From the NCBI RefSeq assembly GCF_035222275.1, contig NC_085884.1:2604001-2668000 (forward strand): a DNA stretch of 64,000 bases, in the 5' to 3' direction. The stretch comes from Podospora bellae-mahoneyi. Its lineage: Eukaryota; Ascomycota; Sordariomycetes; Sordariales; Podosporaceae. This document shows, piece by piece, positions 49,301 through 59,013 of the stretch. Below the pieces are notes generated by a model, which saw only the letters and a program-made list of their open reading frames with translations, was not told where the DNA came from and did no database searches. Made by a program: the position numbers and the translations under genes. How positions within the stretch are numbered: the first letter of the stretch is position 1; every line of letters starts with the position of its first letter.

Positions 49301-49603
49301 ACCTTGCGTGTCCTTGGGCCTATCCAACTGGTGACCGAGACCTGAAAGGGAGCTCTGCGCATATCGGGACATACCTACTCTTGTAGTACTGGACCGATGC
49401 CACACACGCTGTTTTGTTTTCTATATAGGACATCAAATTCTGCTCTCAGCTTCAAAGTCCCTTGTATTATGAGTGTACCTGAGGCAAGGTAGCTTGCAAA
49501 GCCAATCTAACCACGCCTGCATAGACAAAAGGTCTCAACGAGTGACAGGCGGGAGATATAATTGCCACATCCCTTCTTCGTGTTGTGGAATCATTTTACC
49601 TGT
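46311..49603. other. Long gene-poor interval
   Basis: This 3.3-kb region is upstream of the CCCH gene and downstream of the tyrosinase gene; both read leftward. The first about 650 bp is G-rich on the plus strand and is probably the CCCH promoter and leader. From about 48500 the sequence is AT-richer. Several frames of 60-150 codons exist, but none has a domain or typical splice structure that I trust. Confidence 0.4.
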
Positions 49604-50848
49604 TTATACATACACGTAGCAGAAGGGCGTCCCACTGACAGTGTTCATGCTGTCCTTGATCTTGATGGCCGGCTGGTGGGGCAAGACATCAATAAAGTCC
49701 TCCACTGTGACGTTGGGACTGGGAGGGAAGTTGCCCCAGGTGCCCGTGCCAAAGACATCCTTGCGATTATTGAAGTCGAGATTCTGCCAGATCCAATAGA
49801 TTCGATCCAACTGATTGTGATGGAACCAAAAGGCCGGATCATAGGGTGAGATGATTGGATCACGAGTGATGCCGCCGACGCCCCAGTGGCCACCTCCGTG
49901 AATGCCGATGGGCTTTTCCGTTGTCACTCTGGGTTCGCCCTCCTTTTTGTCTTGTCAGCAACTTCAATCGCCGGGTTTCCCGAAAGGACAAGGCAGACTT
50001 ACCAAGAACCCTTGGAACTCCCGTATGTTGTCATAACCGAGGATAAGCTCAGTGCTGTTGCGGAAAGTAGACCACCTTTGGAGAGGGTTCGTGTTCAAGT
50101 CTCTGTCCAAGCACCTAGGATTATTGCCGTAGACCGTCTCGTTGGTCCAAGGCGTCCCATCGAGAGGGAAAGGCCCGAGCCTGACCACCGTGTCATTGAA
50201 CGGACCCCTCTCGACGCATCCGCCGCCAGTGCCGGGAGGGAACACAACCCGAATGGGTTCGGGATCGGGCCCGCCAATGATGTCCAGAATGAAGTCTGGC
50301 CTTCCGGGAACAAACACTCCGTCGCCGCCAATGGAAGTATCGGAGCCGTCGAAAAGGGGGCTGCCTCTCATGTTGTTCACATCCAGGCCCCACTCCCAGT
50401 AGGGTAGCCCTTGGGTCCACCCGCACTCTGTCTCGAGGAAGGTCTCGTAGGTGAAGAGAAAGTAGCGATGCCAAACCAAAAAGGTGGCACTCATGTGAAC
50501 GAAGAATGTACGCCATGCGTGAGCATAAGCAAGATCATCCCAGAGAGTGATGGCTCCCGGGACGGTGCCGTCTTTAGGAAGGACAGAGGGTTTGCCTTGA
50601 AGACACTTCACCGCGGCAACAAACTTGCGGCGGTCGGCCTTGGAGAGAGTGCGCCATTCCCGACGGTACTTGATTTTGGTCGGGGTACAGGTGCCGCCAG
50701 TCCGAGTCAGGGCGCTGAGAGTAGCGAGGGCATTCAAACCCTTGAGGGCAAGACCGGAGTCAATGGCAGCTTGGGCATAGTTGGGAATGTTGAGAGGAGT
50801 TGCTGTGGCAAGGCCGGCGGCGAAAAGAAGGGTGGAGAGGAGCTGCAT
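49604..50848 (-). CDS. Secreted tyrosinase (type-3 copper)
   Basis: Exons 50848-50003 and 49942-49604 give about 394 residues. The first 18 residues (MQLLSTLLFAAGLATATP) are a signal peptide. The CuA site has His110 (YAHAW), His118 (FFVHMS) and His127 (FLVWHRYF). The CuB site has His297 and His301 in GIHGGGHWGVGG and the His323/324 pair in DPAFWFHHNQLDR, so all six ligands are present. Type-3 copper enzymes oxidise phenols to o-quinones. This is a short secreted form without the C-terminal lid domain of long fungal melanin tyrosinases. The intron acceptor chosen (ACAAAAAG) keeps the frame and the family spacing but is not a strong site; CCCAG, ten bases further on, would break the frame. Confidence 0.9.
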
Positions 50849-52119
50849 GTTGCAAGATGCTTGAGGGATGAGAAAGAAGGGATGGCCAGTGCAGAGAAAA
50901 CATAAACAGCTGGAGAAGATGGTCTTGAAACACTATTTTGCTTTCGTCATCCGAAAGGCAAAAGTGGTGAGATTCAGGGGTTATTTTGACAGGTGGGCCG
51001 ATCCTTGCCCAATTCTCACCAGGTATCCCAGATATCACATCTTCTTGCCGGCCGCGGCAACTTTCTTTTACATGTTCTATCTTGTCTATTGGCAAATAAC
51101 GTGGCAGTATGCCAGTTGTGGTGTCTTGCTTACTTCCAAGAGATGCAAAGAAGGTAACATTACCTATTTGTTGGCCGTTAGTGGACAGCCCTGCATAGTA
51201 TTTCCTGCAAGGCCCGACAAGCGAGTCCACAGAGAAGACCTAACCATAGTTGCATCCCAGATGGTAGCGGGCGCCCCGCAAGCATAGGCTGGAGTAGAAT
51301 AAGATGCATTGCTGGTAGTGTGTGCAACCGAAATAGACTGTGCTTTGTCTTTGACGGCATGTTAGGTAACACACGTACTCTGCTTCGGTTTAGATGCCCG
51401 ATAGGTCGCAGAATGTGTCCCATGTCCACCAACCGACCTTGGCCCTCTTTTTTGTGAAAAAATTTTCACGTTCGGTTCTGGTGGTCAGACAAAACACATG
51501 GTACGCACGGCTCGTTGGGCCTCAAAGCAGCACTATTATTTCCTGGGCGTTCTTGTGTAATGAAGACGATGTGGTTGTTGATGAGGTTTATCTTTCCTCC
51601 CAAAGCTTCAACCATGGCCTTTGTATTACTTGAGCGTGGCGGCTGACGTGCAATCAACGAAAAGGACCATGATGATCACAGACATGACCAGGTTTTGGAA
51701 TCATCGACAGGGACTTGAGAAACCTCAAAACGTCTTCTTTTTCAGATGTTAACATGAGGCAACAGCAGATAGACTAAGGTATAGAATAGAACATCAGTCA
51801 ACTCGTGTCAAGTCAGGGAAGCGAATAGGCAGCTAGGTAGCTTGACACTGCAAATGAAGAAAAGCACCATGACCAAGGACATGCTGCAGTTGAAACGATT
51901 GTGAAGATATCAGTACAAAGTGGTGTAGGTACCTAGGTAGGTAAAGACTGTGAGAGAATAAAACCGAAAATAGTCAAAAGAGAGATCATCAGACCCGTCC
52001 AGTTCAAAATACTTGTTGCCAATTAGTTCGCCTGCAATGTGGATTGTGGCCCGTATGAGGCTGATCATAACTTCTAGCCTGTTGTGTCGACACATGATCA
52101 TGACCATTGTTTTTCACTA
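50849..52119. other. Intergenic region
   Basis: This 1.27-kb gap holds the tyrosinase promoter on the left and AT-rich sequence on the right. It includes a TAGGTA-type short repeat near 51924-51945. No gene is seen. Confidence 0.45.
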
Positions 52120-52627
52120 CTAACCAGTTATGGTAACAGAAAGACCACCACACTGAATGCTGGTCCAGAGCCTGAATACAAAAATTGTTAGCAGTTGTTC
52201 ACCTTATCGGCTCATCAAATATATGGAAACATACCACCAGTTTACACTCCCTGTGAAAATATTAGCATGGCAATACAACTTACCAAGAGCTAGTTTCAAT
52301 GAAGACTCACAGGATTCGCACTCCTCGGCGCTAGCAACAGCGCAACCACACTGTCCCGTGTCGCCATGGACACACATACGTCCGATTGCTGCCTGATGGC
52401 ATCCACCACCACGGCTGCAAAGATCAGCAAGTCTGCCGCTGGGCTTCATGGGATCATCCCAACGGCCAGCATCATTGTCGTGGACGCAACCGCAGGCCAA
52501 GAGAGCAGCTTCGGCAGCGGCGGTGGTATTGAAACTCGATGTCCTTGGCTTCAAGCTTAACCTCGGTGGCGGGCATGGCCATCGCAGCCTGTGCAAAGGC
52601 AGCAAAAGACAGCCAGGTAGTCTTCAT
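52120..52627 (-). pseudogene. Small secreted Cys-rich protein locus, frame not continuous
   Basis: An ATG at 52627 opens a good signal peptide (MKTTWLSFAAFAQAAMA). The Cys-rich body (LACGCVHDNDAGRW, LCSRGGGCHQAA, RMCVHGDTGQCGCA) lies just downstream but in a different frame. I find no plausible intron that would join them. Two well-formed introns (GTGAGT...CACAG and GTATGT...TTCAG) appear to follow the body, which suggests a real gene structure. Ten or so Cys residues in about 70 positions recall small secreted effector-like or antimicrobial-like proteins, but I do not recognise the family. Decay and sequence error cannot be told apart here. The 3' limit is uncertain. Confidence 0.4.
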
Positions 52628-54213
52628 GTTGATAGTTCAGGGGTTGAAATCTTGAGTGTCTAACTGTTGCAATGTTGGGTTTTGGGCCTGCTGGTTGACC
52701 TTGAGTTGACGAATCCACTTTCTGAGGAATGATTAGCGCCACTCATAGAAAAGCCTTGGGCACCTGTTCTTGTTTTCGTCCGTTATCTAGGAATTGTTCT
52801 CATCAAGTTGTTGGCATTTTCGTCCAGGCTTCATGATCCTACTCAATCTTGATCCAGCCCACCCATCAAGTCGTTTGACTGATTGCTTGATAACGTCAAG
52901 CCTTTGTTGCACAGAGCGAGGTGCTGTTGGAGAAACGTTTGCTGCAATTAGAAGGTGATAGACATTTCATGTCCTTTGTGGAACCATGTCCTTGATTCAT
53001 GCTAAAGACGGTGCTGTGCCGTTGGCAATTAATAGTTACTAGCTTGTTCCAAGAGAGGATCAACCAAGGTACATGGAAACAAAAAAGAGTAGCAGGCTTT
53101 GGCCGACTCCGACTACAACGCCTTTTCCTACGTGATCGCACTCAGTGAAAGGATAGATAAAGGACCAAGCGTGGAAGGCAGAATAATTCGGAATGTTTAT
53201 TTCAGGAAGGGGAAGAGAGTGATGATCCATAGACACCTTACCTGCCATATGTAAAAGCAGCACAGAAGAAGCGAGGCTGAGGGTGACTAAAGCTTGTATA
53301 TCAGTTGACCCGATACTAACAATCTTCATCCTTGCCCGGAATCTTCCATCTATCACGTCTTTTTCAGCACTTTGAGCAGAACCGGGAGCTGGGAACCAAA
53401 CATGCGCAGGGTCACCCCTGTTTCGGGAACAGTTTTGTCTCCACCCCCTTCTTCCCCGGTCCAACGGGTGTGGGGACAATGCGACATCAAGGCGGAATGG
53501 CAGCAACGCCCCCCTTCAACATCTTTCGAGATTGCATCCACAACGACTTGGCTAAATCTATCCATACTAAGAGGCACTGACAGCAGTTTCAGCACGGTTT
53601 GCAAAACTCGGGAACCGCAAAAGAATATCGGAGCCTCAGTTCAACATACCTAGGTATTCAGTCTATCAACTGCTTCTGCCAGATTGTTGTTGTTTTTTGG
53701 CTGTCCGTGCGGAGTGCAAGATCTCCCACAAGACATGACATTCCAGGGGCTCCACGCGCCACATTAGACGACGGGGTTCGGTGGGCCTGCGGTTCTCGTG
53801 TACTTCATCACTTGTTGGACAGATATGTTCCCCATTCAGATCGCCGTGCAGAACGATCTCCTTCTCTCAAACATTTCTTGTTTGGCTGCACATGTCAGAT
53901 CCTTGCCTTGGCCGATGCTCCAGCATCTTTTTCGTTATCCGAGACGTGGAGCTTGGGTGCAGAACATGCCTGGAGCCTTTTGACAATGGGTAATTCAGAT
54001 GAATGAACAAGAGTTGGAATAGTTTAAAGCTCTCGGAAGGTCTACCCGAGCCGTGTTTTCTTGTCCCGGTGTGCTTTTCTCTCTGCAATCAATCTCCAAG
54101 CTCAACCCGACTCGATCTTCCTCTTCCAGCAAATTGTTCCTTGTCTTTGATCTTGAATAATCCCTCCCGTCAGGCTCCATTTGATCTGATCTGTCTCCAC
54201 CATACCAGCCACA
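52628..54213. other. Intergenic region
   Basis: This 1.6-kb stretch is upstream of both the Cys-rich locus and the rhodopsin-like gene. A minus-strand frame starting at an ATG near 53565 (MDRFSQVVVDAISKDVE) is open for about 70 codons but has no recognisable domain. I do not call a gene. Confidence 0.4.
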
Positions 54214-55542
54214 ATGAACCAGCTCCGTCTTGAACCCAAAATTGACTACGGGCCCCAGCTCAACGTCACCGTCTGGCTCCTTATATCAGTCTCGGCCATC
54301 TTCCTCTTCACGCGTCTCTACCTAAAGAACTGCCACAACCGTGGCCTGTGGTGGGATGATTATTTCCTGCTAGGCTCCTGGGTCCTCCTTGCTGCCCAGG
54401 CCGGTCTTATTTCTGACGTTGTCGGCTTGGGATACGGACGCCAAGTCATCCCAATGGAAAAGTTTGCTTTCTTTCCGATCAGAGTGAATGCTCTCTCAAC
54501 ATTGTTGATCATCGCCAACTTATGGGGTAAAACGAGCTTTGCGTTGACACTGCTTAGAATCCCCGAGCGCTGGGTGAGGGTTGGTGTGTGGATCATTCTG
54601 ATCTCGTTGACGGGGACGCTGGTGCTAAGTGCAGTCATGGTGTGGATAAGCTGTCTTGATATCAACTTGAGGGGGAGGTGTGTTCCGGTAGAGGTGTCGT
54701 TGCGATACAACATTTTTTCGTGCGGTAAGTGAACCCCCCTCAAACAAAGCAGCAGGCAATACTGACCGAGTTGTTCTCATAGTCTTTTCAGCAACGATTG
54801 ACGTTGTACTGGCGTTCTTACCATGGAAATTCTTGTGGTGCCTGGAAATGAGTATCAAAGAAAAAGTTGGCGTTATGATTGCAATGAGCATGGGAGTTTT
54901 GTGAGCACCCCTCTGCCTACAGAGAAAAGGCATGACTGACAATCACCGCAGCGCAGGCGCAGCAGCTGGTATCAAGTCTGCCACTCTCCCTGCCGTTCAT
55001 AATGGGATCGATCCAAGTAACTACCCACACCTGCTGTTCAAAGCACCCATAATTGACTGATAGCCTTAGCTGCCAGTGTGCCATTGTTGATCTGGGGAAA
55101 CGCCGAAGCAGCTATCTGCATCATGGCTGCATCCATTCCCATCCTCCGAGCACTCGCCAGAGGCACCTGCCGCGGCCAGGTACCCCACGGATATGAGACA
55201 TACGAATATAGGTCAGCTGGCATGTCAGAGCCCAGGCTTACGCAGTCAACATTCAGTAGAACTGCAGTCATGTCTCTGGCATTGCCAATCCAGTCGCCAC
55301 CCGCGTTGTATTCTCAAAAGGCGCCCCATGTTAAAGAAGCCGATAATTTGGACGACACCCTGATAAGCGGAAGTCCCGTGCAGTCATTAACACGCAAACA
55401 CAAGCCCGAAGAGGACGATGCTGACAGCTTCGAAATGACCAACTACGGGCAAAGCCGCCCACAAAGTCCACAGAGCATACATACTACCGATAGGCCGCAG
55501 AGCCCGTTGGACTTTGTTGGGCGGAACCCAGTCCCGCGATGA
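54214..55542 (+). CDS. Fungal rhodopsin-like (PTH11-related) seven-helix membrane protein
   Basis: Exons 54214-54724, 54783-54900, 54952-55016 and 55064-55542 give about 390 residues. The last acceptor could instead be six bases downstream (TTAG), with loss of two residues. Seven hydrophobic spans cover residues 18 to about 285. The family signature is clear: RLYLKNCHNRGLWWDDYFLL after the first span, GYGRQV in the loop, an FALTLLRI segment, and the last-span motif WGNAEAAICIMAASIPILR. This large ascomycete family of plasma-membrane proteins includes PTH11-like receptors. It has no bound retinal despite the domain name. The C-terminal 100 residues are a Ser/Pro-rich cytoplasmic tail. A ligand or partner is not known. 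Confidence 0.88.
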
Positions 55543-55910
55543 GCGGGCACGATGACAAACCGTGCGTAAAAAGGACGAAGAAACTCGGCGCATGCTGCTA
55601 CATGAGCCCAGCTGCGACTTGAGAAAAGGCTCCGACACGTCACGAATCGGCAGGTGAGAAGGGCAGATTCTTATGGCCAAATGGATGCTGATGAAAAGCC
55701 AGAATAGATGGACGTTTGATGATCGGTATGCGATTCTGAGGCAGATGGCCAGGTGGCGCCAACGCTCCCTTGAAAATTGGGCCCAAGAGTTTAGAATGTA
55801 TGTTGAGCAGCTGGACACAGTGTCGATCCAGGTACCAGGAGAGGTGCTGAGATGACGGTCAAGATTGCATTTGCAGGCGGTAGATCTCTGACATGAGAAT
55901 ATCGAGTATA
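55543..55910. other. Convergent 3' flanks
   Basis: This 368-bp gap lies between the rhodopsin-like gene (+) and the YwbE-type gene (-). A plus-strand frame (55673-55855) is open for 60 codons without recognisable features. Confidence 0.5.
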
Positions 55911-56495
55911 TTAATCATCGAAATGGCTATCCACATGGTGCGCAATGGCTGTTGCATCTCCAGTGAAGTCGTTGCAAACAGGACAAGTGGATGTCTGCTG
56001 TCCCGCCACAGAGAATTCGTCGAGTGACTGGGCAATGTCCGCAGTTGCTGTCGCTGACCCGCTTCTTTTTCCTCCGCGCTTTGGTTTGGCGGGCTTGATG
56101 TAAGCATCCAGTCCAACCTGTTCCGAGGGTCTTTCCTCTTCCCGCCAATCTGTCGGCCCAGCATGATATCTTCCCCTCCCCCTACGTCCACCTCTCTCTC
56201 TGATGTCAAACTCGGTTGTTGGAGCTCCCTGGTCTGGTAGCGCGTCATCGCCGCCAGCACCAGCGGTTGATGATGTGGGTGAAGATGCCATGCTCTGTAC
56301 TCTCCCGACGCGGCCGTCAACAAGCCTGACCTTGATGCCGCGATGATGTTCCCCTTTGGTCAGCACATCCTTGACAAGTCCAGAGACGGTGCGACCTGTG
56401 GGCTGGTCAACTTTGAGCACGATATTGACCGGCGCGCCCGGGATGACCTCCCTGGTTGAGGGGACTCGTCGTTGGGAATGCTGATGGCGATGCAT
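55911..56495 (-). CDS. YwbE/DUF2196 domain protein with C-terminal zinc finger
   Basis: A single exon encodes 194 residues from the ATG at 56495. Residues 12 to about 70 match the small bacterial YwbE family (DUF2196), with REVIPGAPVNIVLKVDQPTG, LTKGEHHRGIKVRLVDG and RVGRVQSM. A central basic, Arg/Gly-rich linker (ERGGRRGRGRYHAGP) follows. The C-terminus is a single zinc finger, CPVCNDFTGDATAIAHHVDSH, of the kind seen in ubiquitin-binding or DNA-repair factors. The combination with an RGG-like linker suggests nucleic-acid binding. YwbE itself has no known biochemical role, so function is open. Confidence 0.85.
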   Translation of the reverse strand: MHRHQHSQRRVPSTREVIPGAPVNIVLKVDQPTGRTVSGLVKDVLTKGEHHRGIKVRLVDGRVGRVQSMASSPTSSTAGAGGDDALPDQGAPTTEFDIRERGGRRGRGRYHAGPTDWREEERPSEQVGLDAYIKPAKPKRGGKRSGSATATADIAQSLDEFSVAGQQTSTCPVCNDFTGDATAIAHHVDSHFDD

Positions 56496-56699
56496 GGGCA
56501 AGGAGAGGATGTGGAAAAATTGGCAAGGGTTGGTTGGTTGTCGGGATGATCAAACCAGTGGTGGGGAGGGTGATGGGAAGAACTTGGCGTGGCAGTTGAT
56601 GTGGGTCTCACAATATATGCATTTATGAAAAGTTGGGCACCGTTAGATCAATATTTGCCATTCACTTGACTCCACCCCCGTCAATTCACTCGGTTGCTC

Positions 56700-58496
56700 T
56701 CAAACAGAACTCACAACCTCTTTCTCACCCATCTTTTTCTCATCCCCGAGCTCGGAATCGCCCTTGTCAAGACCCTCCGCGGCTGAGATGATGTCCGAAT
56801 CTTCATAAATCGTTGCGGCAATATGTGTCTCTGGAGCGGGAAAAAAATAACTCAGGCCAATATATACCAAAAACGCACTTGTGTATCCCCAGAAATAAAA
56901 CATGAAATAAAGCTTATCGGCGTCCCCAATCGTGCCTTTGATCGACGGGTCAACAGAGGCAGCCCTGGTTGTGATTTGGTTAGTCACATCGCAGTTCTTT
57001 ATTGAGCAGATACACTTACATCCCAGGGATGCTGGGCACGACACTGATCAAAAATGCCACCGCTGCCCTCCAGTTCGTACCCCATTTGTTGAACCGGTAC
57101 CTTCCATGTGCTCGGTATAGGCCCGGAATGTCATACATTTGCTTCTGTACAACCCAATAGTCTGCGCTGAGCATTGCTGCAATCGGTGCCAGGAAAATTC
57201 CCAATCCCGCCATGAATGCAAGGAGAGACTGAGCAGAGTGGATAATTTTCCAAGGCTGCATGACCCAGCCCGCAATTACTGTCGTGATGATAACTCCACG
57301 TCTGATGTTGAGGTACTTGGGCCAAAGACACATGATGTCGTTGGCACAGCTGATGACATTGGCAGAAAGATTGGTACCAATCTGGGCTACTACCCAGCAG
57401 AGCCCTACAAAGAAGGCGCCAGCCCGACCAGAGGGGCCGTCCCAGTGAGAAGCAATTTCGAGAGGATCCCAGATATACTAGAACACGTCAGCCGAGAACC
57501 GAATTGTGAAGAAGGTGCGTGTACCTTTCCATAAACAACCTTAGAAGCAGAGCAGCAGATGATGCCGAAGAGTCCCAGCATGAGCTGGATGCCTGGCAAA
57601 AAGGCAACTTGCCAGTAGACACCCTTGTCTGTTTTGAGATACCGTGTGAAGTCGGGTATGTTGGTCGCCATTGTTGCCCAGCCGCCGGTGATGGAGGACA
57701 GAGAAGACAAGATGAGCCATGATCTATCCGTGCCATGAACACCATACGGAAGGTTCCAGATATCCCCTGCACCACCAGCCTTGGACGTCATTGTGATGAC
57801 CACGGCAACCGAGGTAGTGATGACAAGCACTAGAGATCATTAGCAGAGATTCCTATCAAGAGTCGTTTACTTACCACACTTGGCTACAAAGAACCACTTG
57901 AGCTTGTGCGGCGGGATGAGCAGGATAGGAAACTGCACTAGCCAGAAGATCAAGTGCGATATCATTCCCTGCGTGGTGATTCCAACACTATCTGGAATGT
58001 TGTTGGGAATGTCGAGATAGGATGGCCAAATGGATCGGATGATCTGTGTCATGGCAGTCGATCCGGTGTAAGTCTGAATAGCATGCCAGAACAAGGCCGT
58101 GATAGCCCTTGTCACCACTGCAAATCGGGAGAAGTACCAGCCAAACGAGGCTCTCATCGCGACGGGAAAGGGGATATGAAGCCGAGCACCGACCATGCCA
58201 TTCAACACCAGGGGAACAGTACAGACGAGACTGCCAAAGATGATGCAAACAATGGCCTCACGCCAGGTGAGCCCGAGAGCGATGATGGAAGCGGGTGCCA
58301 TCCAGCTTTGGGCGTTGAGTGCATCACTGAACCAGTATCCAAACATGGTCCATGCCGACCAGGTCCGACGATTGAGGGGGGTGACATCGCAGTCAACGTT
58401 GGTCCAGGCTCCAGGGTCGGCAAAGGAAGTGGTCTGACGAGGTAGAACCCAACCTTGCCTCGTGGTTTTGGACTTAATTCTTTCGTGGAGCGTCAT
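56700..58496 (-). CDS. NCS1 nucleobase/allantoin-type permease
   Basis: Exons 58496-57875, 57829-57525, 57477-57020 and 56964-56700 give about 549 residues, the usual length for the fungal NCS1 (Fur4/Dal4-type) transporters. About twelve membrane spans are present. Family features include the early segment LNRRTWSAWTMFGYWFSDAL, an FWHAIQTYTGS segment in span 3, NIPDFTRY after span 5, and ADYWVVQKQMYDIPGLY with FNKWGTNWRA before the last spans. These plasma-membrane symporters import uracil, allantoin, uridine, thiamine or related compounds with H+ or Na+. The substrate cannot be read here. The gene is divergent from a fused amidohydrolase gene across a GATA-rich promoter, which suggests uptake of a nitrogen-rich ureido or cyclic compound. 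Confidence 0.92.
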
Positions 58497-59013
58497 GGTG
58501 GGGTGTGACCAAGACTGCAGTGTTGCTCTGCTTGGGAATTGTAGAGGTGAGACATGATGCCAATTTATGTCCGAGCCATCGACGATACCGTCGAAGCCCA
58601 CGGTTGAGCCCGCCATCCGGCATGGTGAAACTGTCTTGCTGGTGAGGATGATAGCAACCCCGCAAGGGCGCCGGCGGCCAAAAGATTGCAGAGATGGCCG
58701 CCGGATCAAGATAACATAAGCGATGCCTGTGTTCATCTTTGCCATTGTCGTAATGACAGTGATTGGACAGACGCTGTGGGGTGCGGGGAAACTCTTATCA
58801 TCGGAGATGTGTTTATAAGGTGCGGCTGACCGACCACGAGGAAGAAGTGTGTTGTGTTGACCGGCGGCCCCACAGACCGCACCGCCGGTCATTCAAATCT
58901 ATTGCTCCTGCGAGATAAGTCGGACATAACGGTTAGTTCTTGCAAGATAAGATGTTTGGCAAAGACTGCGCCCTCGAAGTTGAGCCAGCCATTTCTGGTC
59001 GACTTGCACCACC
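58497..59013. promoter_or_regulatory. Bidirectional promoter with five GATA sites
   Basis: Five HGATAR-type sites are visible: TGATAG at 58649, AGATAA at 58709, CTTATC at 58794 (minus-strand GATAAG), AGATAAG at 58913 and AGATAAG at 58945. With equal base frequencies about 1.5 would be expected in 517 bp on both strands. Fungal GATA factors of the AreA/NIT2 type use such sites, often in clusters, to switch on nitrogen-scavenging genes. Control of both flanking genes by nitrogen limitation is an inference. Confidence 0.6.

Noticed and set aside
53353-53565. Minus-strand frame starting MDRFSQVVVDAIS
   Set aside because: Short, no family resemblance, and no extension by splicing that I trust.
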